The position numbers and the translations under genes are program-made. Under the pieces are notes generated by a model, which was given only the letters and a program-made list of their open reading frames with translations, was not told where the DNA came from and searched no databases. From contig RPPU01000252.1 of the NCBI GenBank assembly GCA_003819975.1, positions 1 through 6,684 of the forward strand: a DNA stretch of 6,684 nucleotides, read 5' to 3'. The DNA is from Desulfobacteraceae bacterium (GTDB taxonomy: Bacteria; Desulfobacterota; DSM-4660; Desulfatiglandales; HGW-15). Below are positions 1 to 5,407 of this stretch, in pieces; position 1 is the stretch's first letter; each line of letters opens with the position of its first letter.

Positions 1-1349
1 CCGAGGCCGACGCCAAGCTCGCCTGGACCGTGGCCCAGAACGATAATGTCGCGATCGGCGGAAAAGATAAGATTTGGCTGGAGGTTGAACGCATTGAAAT
101 TGATCCCGCCAATGCGAAAAAATTCGCCTTTATCTATAAAAAAGCAGTGTGGGATTTTTATCAAAAACCGCAATTTTATCTTTTACCCAAACATCTGGAA
201 GAAGCGGTCTTTCAGAAATACGGCAACGAAAAACAGGGTTATGAAAAAAATTCTTTATACAGTACCGACCCGACCAATCCGGGTCTTTATTGCGGACCTT
301 ACCTGATCAAGGAAATCAAGCTCGGCAGCCATATTATTTTCGAACCCAACCCTTTATGGTTCGGCAAAAAACCGAACATCAAAAAAATCATTATTAAACT
401 GATTCCCAGCACCGCCGCTTTGGAAGCCAATCTGCTTTCCGGCAGTGTCGATATGATTTCCGAGTTGTCCCTGCCTTTCGATCAAGCCCTGGCTTTTGAA
501 AAAAAGGTCAAAGAACAAAATCTGCCCTATAATGTCAATTTCAGAGCCGGCCTGATCTATGAACACGTCGATGTGCAATTAGGCAACCCCAAACTCCAGG
601 ATGTCCGGGTTCGCAAAGCCCTGGTGTACGGCATCAATCGCCAAGAACTGGTCCAGACCATGTTCGAAGGCAAACAAGAAGCGGCCGTGCACGATTTGTC
701 GCCGGTCGATCCCTGGTATACCAATGATCCCAAAAAAATCGTGATCTATGAATTCTCCCGGCCCAAAGCCAACAAACTGTTGGATGAAGCCGGCTGGATC
801 TTGGACCCCAAAGACGGCTACCGCCATAAAAACGGTGAAAAACTGACCTTTCAGCTCATGACCACGGCCGACAATAAACCCCGCGAACTGGCCGAAGTCT
901 ATTTGCAGGAGCAATGGAAGAAAATCGGCGTGGAAATCACCATCAAGAACGAACCGGCCCGGGTCTTCTTCGGTGAGACCGTGCGCAAAAGCCTGTACCC
1001 CGGCCTGGCCATGTATGCCTGGCTTTCTTCGCCGGATAATAATCCCCGCTCCTTTTATCATAAAGATTCCATCCCCACCGAAGCCAACGGCTTTAGCGGC
1101 CAGAATCCGCCCCGTTGGGTTAATGAAGAAGCCAGCCGCCTGGTGGACGAGATGGATACCACCTTCGACCCCAAGAAACGCGAAGAACAAAGGCACAAAA
1201 TGTTGTATCACTACACCAATGACGTGCCGGTTATTCCGCTTTTTTACCGTGCCAACATTTCCGTTACGCCTAAAAACCTGACCGGTTACAAGCTGACCGG
1301 CAGCCAGTATCATGCCACGCTGCATGTGGAAAATTGGAATTTAAAATAA
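1..1349 (+). CDS. Peptide ABC transporter substrate-binding protein, family 5 (DppA/OppA-like), 5'-truncated by window edge
   Basis: This is the extracytoplasmic binding protein of a peptide-type ABC importer; it captures the ligand and delivers it to the two permeases encoded downstream. The reading frame is already open at base 3 and runs to TAA at 1347-1349, giving 448 visible residues. The GTG at 30 is therefore probably an internal valine, and the true start, signal peptide and roughly the first 100-150 residues lie upstream (family members are usually 500-600 residues). Family-5 hallmarks seen are the segment GLYCGPYLIKEIKLGS (about visible residues 94-109) followed by EPNPLWFGKKPNIKKI, and the conserved VRVRKALVYGINR block (about 201-213). 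The C-terminal part has the usual PVIPLFYRANI stretch. Family assignment is firm. The ligand (dipeptide, oligopeptide, or something else such as nickel or opines, which the family also carries) cannot be told from sequence. The gene is followed by a structured 207-bp spacer and then the permease genes. Confidence 0.93.
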   Translation, partial: EADAKLAWTVAQNDNVAIGGKDKIWLEVERIEIDPANAKKFAFIYKKAVWDFYQKPQFYLLPKHLEEAVFQKYGNEKQGYEKNSLYSTDPTNPGLYCGPYLIKEIKLGSHIIFEPNPLWFGKKPNIKKIIIKLIPSTAALEANLLSGSVDMISELSLPFDQALAFEKKVKEQNLPYNVNFRAGLIYEHVDVQLGNPKLQDVRVRKALVYGINRQELVQTMFEGKQEAAVHDLSPVDPWYTNDPKKIVIYEFSRPKANKLLDEAGWILDPKDGYRHKNGEKLTFQLMTTADNKPRELAEVYLQEQWKKIGVEITIKNEPARVFFGETVRKSLYPGLAMYAWLSSPDNNPRSFYHKDSIPTEANGFSGQNPPRWVNEEASRLVDEMDTTFDPKKREEQRHKMLYHYTNDVPVIPLFYRANISVTPKNLTGYKLTGSQYHATLHVENWNLK

Positions 1350-1367
1350 ATAGCGGAGCCGGCGTTT

Positions 1368-1383
1368 CCCCCTACTTTGGGGG
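1368..1383 (+). other. Short GC stem-loop after the binding-protein gene
   Basis: CCCCC (1368-1372) and GGGGG (1379-1383) can pair around the loop TACTTT, 19 bases after the stop of the binding-protein gene. The stem is only 5 bp, with no T-tract after it (an A-run follows at 1390-1396), so it does not look like an intrinsic terminator. It could add 3'-end stability to the upstream message or be chance. Confidence 0.3.
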
Positions 1384-1396
1384 CCGTTGAAAAAAA

Positions 1397-1479
1397 CGTT
1401 GTCGTGATCGAGGTTCTGTTCGATTGCGACAACGATAGCGACGATGCTGAAGAGCCCGGTGATCACCAATTGTCGCTAT
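1397..1479 (+). promoter_or_regulatory. Two abutting RNA stem-loops in the binding protein-permease spacer
   Basis: Stem A pairs 1397-1411 with 1420-1434 (15 bp, 8-base loop). It is CGTTGTCG/CGACAACG at the base, two adjacent wobbles (T1405-G1426 and G1406-T1425), then ATCGA/TCGAT. Stem B starts on the next base and pairs 1435-1442 (ATAGCGAC) perfectly with 1472-1479 (GTCGCTAT), extended by the wobble G1443-T1471 and two A-T pairs. The wobbles pair only in RNA copied from the + strand (they become A-C mismatches in the other strand), which fits a role in the transport operon mRNA. A function is inferred: possible roles are stabilising the binding-protein message, processing, or attenuation. 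Only four T residues (1479-1482) follow stem B, so termination would be weak. Confidence 0.5.
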
Positions 1480-1496
1480 TTTACAACAAGGATTGA

Positions 1497-1540
1497 TATG
1501 TTTTTTTGATCCCGGCCCCCGCCGGGATCAAAAAAACATA
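1497..1540. repeat. Perfect 20-bp inverted repeat with CCCC loop, just before the dppB-like ribosome binding site
   Basis: Bases 1497-1516 are the exact reverse complement of 1521-1540, around a CCCC loop (1517-1520). The GC-rich inner part is GATCCCGGC/GCCGGGATC; the outer part is seven T residues paired with seven A residues, closed by TATG/CATA. On either strand the stem is preceded by T residues and followed by A residues, the opposite of an intrinsic terminator. The ribosome binding site AGGGGAG starts at 1541, immediately after the stem. By analogy with intercistronic hairpins in other importer operons (for example the REP element between malE and malF of E. coli), it may protect the binding-protein message or lower permease translation. 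That role is inferred. Confidence 0.75.
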
Positions 1541-1547
1541 AGGGGAG
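1541..1547 (+). promoter_or_regulatory. Ribosome binding site of the DppB-like permease
   Basis: AGGGGAG lies nine bases before the ATG at 1557 and is a good Shine-Dalgarno match. It fixes the start of the permease; an in-frame alternative is not needed because the protein from 1557 begins like other DppB proteins (MTHFIIRRLLQ). The site sits at the foot of the 20-bp hairpin, so its accessibility could depend on that structure. Confidence 0.75.
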
Positions 1548-1556
1548 CAAAAACCG

Positions 1557-2525
1557 ATGACCCACTTCATTATCAGACGACTCCTGCAAAATATCATCGT
1601 CATCTTTTTACTCTCCTTTTTTTGTTACGGCATTCTGAACCTGATGCCGGGCGATCCGCTGGATATCATGATCAGTTCCAATCCCAAAATAACCAGCGCG
1701 GACATCGCCCGGCTCAAGGCGCTGTACGGCGTGGACCGGCCCCTCTACCGGAAATATTTCAGCTGGCTGGGCGATTTGCTTCAAGGCGATCTCGGTTATT
1801 CGCGCACCTACAAAGTCCCGGTGGGGCAATTGATCGCGCCCCGCCTGATCAATACGTTTGTGCTCTCTTTCAGCGCCCTCACCCTGGCCATCCTGATCGC
1901 CATTCCCTTGGGCATTTTGGCGGCTTTGAAAAAGGGGACAAAAATCGATTACATCATCAACTTCTTCGCTTTTGCCGGAATTTCGATCCCTTCTTTCTGG
2001 CTGGGCATCATGCTGATGATCCTGTTCGCGGTTTATTTGAAGTGGCTCCCGGCCGGCGGCACCTCCACCGTGGAACAGGCCCAGCACGGCCTCGGTTTTC
2101 TGCTGGATCGCGGCAAATACCTGATCCTGCCCATGCTGTCGCTCATGGCCCAGCAAATGGGCGTCTTTGCCCGCTACGCGCGCTCCACCATGCTGGAAGT
2201 GATTGAAGAAGATTACATCCGCACCGCTCGCGCCAAAGGTCTGCGCTATCCCAAGATTATTTATGTGCACGCTTTTAAAAACGCGCTCATCTCCCTGATC
2301 ACCGTGATTTCCATCAGCTTTTCTTATATTTTCAGCGGAGCGATTATCACCGAAACCATATTCGCCTATCAGGGCGTGGGCCGGCTGGTCTATGATTCCA
2401 TTATGAGTAATGATTTTAATGTGGCCATGATCTCGTTCAGCATTACCATCGTCATGGTCTTGGCTTTTAATCTGGTCGCGGATATTCTCTATGCGATTGT
2501 AGACCCCAGAATCAGTTATAAGTAA
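1557..2525 (+). CDS. dppB: Peptide ABC transporter permease, DppB/OppB type
   Basis: One of the two inner-membrane subunits that form the translocation path of the peptide-type importer. At 322 residues it has the usual family length. The N-terminal helix with the diagnostic continuation ILNLMPGDPLD (about 26-36) is present, followed by the periplasmic stretch with YGVDRPLYRKYFSWL and LQGDLGYS. Further hydrophobic segments lie near 100-122, 134-162, 187-205, 243-268 and 288-312. The EAA loop that contacts the ATPases is at about 218-244 (EDYIRTARAKGLRYPKII, then H and NAL), with the conserved alanine and glycine in place. The C-terminus DPRISYK is typical. The start is supported by AGGGGAG at 1541-1547. 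The next permease gene starts 12 bases after the stop, so the two are almost certainly cotranscribed. Membership of the family is clear; transported substrate is not determined, so the symbol denotes type only. Confidence 0.95.
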   Translation: MTHFIIRRLLQNIIVIFLLSFFCYGILNLMPGDPLDIMISSNPKITSADIARLKALYGVDRPLYRKYFSWLGDLLQGDLGYSRTYKVPVGQLIAPRLINTFVLSFSALTLAILIAIPLGILAALKKGTKIDYIINFFAFAGISIPSFWLGIMLMILFAVYLKWLPAGGTSTVEQAQHGLGFLLDRGKYLILPMLSLMAQQMGVFARYARSTMLEVIEEDYIRTARAKGLRYPKIIYVHAFKNALISLITVISISFSYIFSGAIITETIFAYQGVGRLVYDSIMSNDFNVAMISFSITIVMVLAFNLVADILYAIVDPRISYK

Positions 2526-2537
2526 TCGGGTGACAAA

Positions 2538-3767
2538 ATGACGGTTCCGGAAATAAAAAACAATAGCGAATCCCAGGCGTCCAATGCCTTTGCCGACTAT
2601 CAGGCCAAAACCATGTTCCAGATCGTCCGGTCGCAATTCATGGAACATCGCTTTGCCTTGATCGGCGGAACGATTATCCTTTTTTTTATCCTGCTGGCTC
2701 TTTTGGCGCCCCTGATCACAAACCTGACGGGTTTGGATCCCTATTCGCAGAACATGTTTAACCGTTACAAGCCGCCCTTTACCACCCTGCCTTTTACGTC
2801 CGATATGATTGAAACCGATTTAAAAAGCTTTGCCCAAAAATATCCGGCGCTTACCGAGGATATAAAAAATTTTTTAAAAAACAATAAACAAATCGACACG
2901 TCCATCGTCGAATTTGATCTGGCCCAAGATGAATTTTTGATCGCCCTCCATGGGCTGACCAAGCACAATAAAATTTTTACCCAATCATTGGAAGCCCTGG
3001 ATCACTCGGGCCTACGAAAATTTATCAAGCGCACCAAAACCTTTCATACCTTTCATATCTTCGGTACGGACGAACTGGGCCGCGATGTTCTGATCCGCTT
3101 GATCTACGGCGCGCGGGTTTCCATCGGGGTCGGCATGCTCGTGGCCGTCTCCGGAGCCCTGATCGGTTTGCTGCTCGGCAGCTTGGCCGGGTTTTACGGC
3201 GGGATAGTCGACAATATCCTGATGCGCCTGACCGATTCCCTGATGAGTTTGCCGCTCTTGCCGGTTATGATCGTGCTTTGCGCCGTGGACATGAAAAAAA
3301 TCCCTTTTATGGGGCGCCTTTTCGATCCCGGCAGTGAAAGCATTTTCAAACTCATCCTGGTTTTGACTGTTTTTTCCTGGATGACCGTGGCCCGCCTGGT
3401 GCGCGGCAACATTCTCTCCATAAAAGAAAAAGACTTCTTTCATGCCGCCAAAGCCTTGGGCGCCAAAGATTTTTTTATCATCCGCGTGCACCTGGTGCCC
3501 AATGTCATTGCCCCGCTTTTGGTGGCGGTCACGGTCAATGTCGGCGTCAGCATCCTGTTTGAAGCGGCGCTCAGTTTTTTGGGCCTGGGCATTCAACCTC
3601 CTATTCCGAGCTGGGGCAACATGCTGCTCAACGCCATTGAAATCGTCTATCAGGCCCCGACCCTGGCCATCCTGCCCGGGTTGATGATTTTCTTCGTGGT
3701 CATCAGCTTTAACTTCCTGGGCGACGGACTTCAGGACGCCGTCAACCCGCAAGCCATTCGGCGCTAA
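2538..3767 (+). CDS. dppC: Peptide ABC transporter permease, DppC/OppC type, with large extracytoplasmic insert
   Basis: The partner permease of the DppB-like protein. Residues 1-75 correspond to the OppC N-terminal region: a cytoplasmic tail, a first helix at about 41-62, then LDPYSQNMFNRYKPP. The core starts at IFGTDELGRDVLIRLIYGARVS (174-195) and contains four or five more membrane segments. The EAA loop is at about 299-329 (DFFHAAKALGAKDFF, then HLVPN), and the family ending SFLGLGIQPPIPSWG (346-360) and FNFLGDGLQDAVNP (391-404) is intact. The protein is 409 residues against about 280-310 usually. About 90 extra residues (81-170) sit between KPP and FGTDELGRD, which are normally almost adjacent, and about 20 more lie near 251-270. 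The insert is hydrophilic, lysine/asparagine-rich and probably outside the membrane. The ATG at 2538 has a modest site (GGGTGA, 2528-2533). No ATPase gene follows on this strand; the symbol denotes type only. Confidence 0.93.
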   Translation: MTVPEIKNNSESQASNAFADYQAKTMFQIVRSQFMEHRFALIGGTIILFFILLALLAPLITNLTGLDPYSQNMFNRYKPPFTTLPFTSDMIETDLKSFAQKYPALTEDIKNFLKNNKQIDTSIVEFDLAQDEFLIALHGLTKHNKIFTQSLEALDHSGLRKFIKRTKTFHTFHIFGTDELGRDVLIRLIYGARVSIGVGMLVAVSGALIGLLLGSLAGFYGGIVDNILMRLTDSLMSLPLLPVMIVLCAVDMKKIPFMGRLFDPGSESIFKLILVLTVFSWMTVARLVRGNILSIKEKDFFHAAKALGAKDFFIIRVHLVPNVIAPLLVAVTVNVGVSILFEAALSFLGLGIQPPIPSWGNMLLNAIEIVYQAPTLAILPGLMIFFVVISFNFLGDGLQDAVNPQAIRR

Positions 3768-3889
3768 GATAGGCGCCTTCAAGACCCACCCTCGGCTTTA
3801 ATGGCTTGAGTGATTATTTTCAGGATATTGACAAAGAAATTACGGCTGAGGCAAGATAAAAACGATCCGCTTTTCAGGCCTCTTCTTTC

Positions 3890-3975
3890 TTGCGTTCTAA
3901 CGTTCTTACGCCTGTCCGCCGTAGGCCTTGCGAAGGCGGATTCACACCTTCTCACGTTCTAACGTTCACACGTTC
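3890..3975. repeat. Degenerate 8-bp tandem repeat (NNNCGTTC), interrupted
   Basis: Read on the + strand, the octamers are TTGCGTTC (3890-3897) and TAACGTTC (3898-3905), then an interruption, then ACACCTTC (3944-3951), TCACGTTC (3952-3959), TAACGTTC (3960-3967) and ACACGTTC (3968-3975). The 13-base string CGTTCTAACGTTC occurs twice exactly (3893-3905 and 3955-3967). The array begins six bases past the livF stop and lies wholly in non-coding DNA. It resembles the short periodic intergenic repeats of some uncultivated bacterial genomes; I see no spacer structure that would make it CRISPR. Function unknown. Confidence 0.65.
3915..3940. repeat. Palindromic element TCCGCC...GGCGGA inside the octamer array
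   Basis: TCCGCC (3915-3920) and GGCGGA (3935-3940) form a 6-bp GC stem. Within it GCCTT (3925-3929) can instead pair with AAGGC (3933-3937) around GCG. The two stems share bases, so they exclude each other. It splits the octamer array in two and may be a dispersed extragenic palindrome. It lacks a T-tract in either direction, so any terminator role is doubtful, although a stem here could shield the 3' ends of both converging messages. Confidence 0.55.
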
Positions 3976-3981
3976 CCGGGT

Positions 3982-4689
3982 TCAGTACACTCCCAGGTAG
4001 GCGATTCGGACATGTTCATTGCGCAACAAGTCTTCACCGGACCCTTGCAAGGCGATGCGGCCGTTTTCCAGCACATAGGCCCGGTTGGCGATGCCGAGGC
4101 TCTGCTTCACATTCTGTTCCACAATCAGGACCGTGGTTCCCTCCTGCTTGATCTTCTTGATGGTCTCAAAGACATCGCGCACCAAAATCGGCCCCAGCCC
4201 GAGCGAGGGCTCGTCAAACATCAGCAGCTTCGGCAAGGACATGAGCCCCCGGCCGATCGCCAGCATTTGCTGTTCGCCGCCGCTGAGCGTCCCGGCCAAT
4301 TGCCGGCGGCGTTCTTTTAAGCGCGGCAATAACGTGAAGATCGTCTCCTTAGTCTTTTTGCGTAGCACTTTGGCCGGCCCCTTTAGAGAACCCATGTCCA
4401 GGTTCTCTTCGACCGTCATCTCCACAAAGAGCCGGCGCGCTTCCGGCACATGGGCCATGCCCAATTCGGTCAACTGATAAGACTCTGTTTTATGAATGGG
4501 AATTTTTTTAAAAAGAACCTCGCCTTTTTTCGGCTTTAAAAGACCGGAAACGGTTTTAAGGATGGTGGATTTTCCGGCTCCATTGGCCCCGATCAGGGCT
4601 ACGATTTCTCCGGCCGATACTTCCAGGGAGACATTCCAGATCGCCTGCACATCCCCGTAAAACACATCGATATTCTTGATCTCAAGCAC
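3982..4689 (-). CDS. livF: Branched-chain amino-acid ABC transporter ATPase, LivF type
   Basis: The second ATPase of the LivHMGF-type (HAAT) importer, a cytoplasmic subunit that hydrolyses ATP as a heterodimer with LivG. I place the start at GTG (4687-4689): the protein then begins VLEIKNIDVFYG like other LivF proteins and is 235 residues long, the family norm. GAGG at 4696-4699 lies six bases ahead. The upstream in-frame ATG at 4728 would add 13 residues that are merely livG read in another frame. Motifs, counted from the GTG: Walker A GANGAGKST (34-42), the LivF-typical VPEARRLF (81-88), signature LSGGEQQ (135-141), Walker B LLMFDEP with catalytic Glu160, and VEQN (190-193) where many ATPases have the switch histidine, which is usual in LivF. 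The gene overlaps the end of livG by eight bases and is the last gene of the operon. Substrate could be leucine/isoleucine/valine or another HAAT ligand such as amides or urea. Confidence 0.94.
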   Translation of the reverse strand: MLEIKNIDVFYGDVQAIWNVSLEVSAGEIVALIGANGAGKSTILKTVSGLLKPKKGEVLFKKIPIHKTESYQLTELGMAHVPEARRLFVEMTVEENLDMGSLKGPAKVLRKKTKETIFTLLPRLKERRRQLAGTLSGGEQQMLAIGRGLMSLPKLLMFDEPSLGLGPILVRDVFETIKKIKQEGTTVLIVEQNVKQSLGIANRAYVLENGRIALQGSGEDLLRNEHVRIAYLGVY

Positions 4690-5407
4690 TTTGCGCCTCG
4701 CCCAAATAGGCTTCGATGACCAAAGCATTGCTCCCGATTTCCCGGGGCGTTCCTTCCGCGATTTTCAGACCGAAGTTCAAGACCACGATCCGGTCGGATA
4801 TGGACATGATGACCTTCATGTGATGTTCGATGATCATGATCGTTGTACCCCGTGCCCGGATCTCCCGGATGATGGTCATCAACTCGTTGATTTCAGTCGG
4901 ATTCAACCCGGCAAAAGACTCGTCCAGGAGCAGCAATTGCGGTTGGGTGGCCAGGGCGCGGGTCAGTTCGAGTCTTTTACGTTTACCCAGCGGCAAGCCC
5001 TTGGAGATCATGTCGCGGTCTTCATACAGCCCGGTAAAATGCAACAGCTCCAGGGCCCGCTCCCGGGCCTGGGTCTTGTTGCCGGCCCGCAGAAAGGCCG
5101 AAGCCAGGACATTGTCCAGAACGCTCATGCGCTGCAGCGGCTTGACTACCTGAAAAGTCCGGCCGATCCCCAACTTGCAGATTCGATGCGGTTTATAGGA
5201 CGAGATTTTTTCCTCTTTAAAATAAACTTCTCCCCTAGTCGGCCTGTAAAACCCGTTGACCACGTTGAAAAGCGTGGTTTTGCCTGCGCCGTTGGGGCCG
5301 ATCAAACCCAGGATCTCTCCGGCCTGTACGCCAAAGGAGACATCCTGGAGCGCCGTCAGCCCCCCAAATGTTTTGGATATGCCCTGAACCCGCAACAAAT
5401 CCGTCAT
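4682..5407 (-). CDS. livG: Branched-chain amino-acid ABC transporter ATPase, LivG type
   Basis: The first ATPase of the LivHMGF-type importer, 241 residues. Walker A is GPNGAGKTT (37-45) and the Q-loop glutamine is in RTFQ (83-86). The signature position reads LPLGKRKRLEL (138-148) rather than LSGGQ. Walker B is LLLLDES (158-164) with Glu163 kept but serine where proline is usual, and the D-loop GLNP follows at 167-170. The switch histidine is in IEHHM (193-197). LivG proteins commonly depart from LSGGQ, so this is a variant and not evidence of inactivity. The C-terminal VIEAYLGE is typical of the family. The start ATG overlaps the livM stop (ATGA, 5404-5407), with GGGAG at 5414-5418 as ribosome binding site, implying translational coupling. 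The 3' end overlaps livF by eight bases. Confidence 0.94.
   Translation of the reverse strand: MTDLLRVQGISKTFGGLTALQDVSFGVQAGEILGLIGPNGAGKTTLFNVVNGFYRPTRGEVYFKEEKISSYKPHRICKLGIGRTFQVVKPLQRMSVLDNVLASAFLRAGNKTQARERALELLHFTGLYEDRDMISKGLPLGKRKRLELTRALATQPQLLLLDESFAGLNPTEINELMTIIREIRARGTTIMIIEHHMKVIMSISDRIVVLNFGLKIAEGTPREIGSNALVIEAYLGEAQSA

Larger units (their letters stand above)
3768..3981. other. Spacer between two converging operons, no convincing gene
   Basis: This 214-bp stretch separates the stops of dppC (+) and livF (-). The first 100 bases hold no recognisable gene. A 28-codon open stretch (3774-3859, +) has no good start. GGCGC/GCGCC (3760-3764 with 3773-3777) spans the dppC stop as a 5-bp stem without a T-tract. 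No strong intrinsic terminator is visible for either operon. The second half carries the octamer repeat and palindrome listed separately. Confidence 0.6.

Noticed and set aside
30..32. GTG at 30 as the start of the binding-protein gene
   Set aside because: The frame is open before it up to the window edge, and a start here would leave the protein without signal peptide and N-terminal lobe.
1470..1502. Promoter ahead of dppB (TTGTCG as -35 with TATGTT or TTGATA as -10)
   Set aside because: The -10 candidates either match the consensus poorly or sit at wrong spacing (21 bases for TATGTT). The bases are better explained by the stem-loops.
1501..1536. Bidirectional intrinsic terminator at the T7/A7 hairpin
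   Set aside because: A terminator needs the T-run after the stem. Here the T-run precedes and the A-run follows on both strands, so the polarity is wrong in both directions.
1517..1545. Pseudoknot between the CCCC hairpin loop and the GGGG of the ribosome binding site
   Set aside because: The bases are complementary, but the loop is at the tip of a 20-bp stem and the site is at its foot, with only one base between; the geometry does not allow the pairing within one molecule while the stem is formed.
1493..2206. A + strand reading frame starting at TTG 1493, out of frame with dppB
   Set aside because: It overlaps dppB throughout and its translation shows no family motifs. dppB has a clear ribosome binding site and complete permease motifs.
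1608..2648. Long - strand frames opposite the dpp genes (also 579-1325 and 3012-3782)
   Set aside because: Their translations are rich in His, Gln, Gly and Asp without motifs, as expected for the antisense frame of a GC-biased gene; the + strand genes are clear.
3890..3975. CRISPR array
   Set aside because: Units are 8 bases long, contiguous and without spacers of constant length, and no cas gene is nearby.
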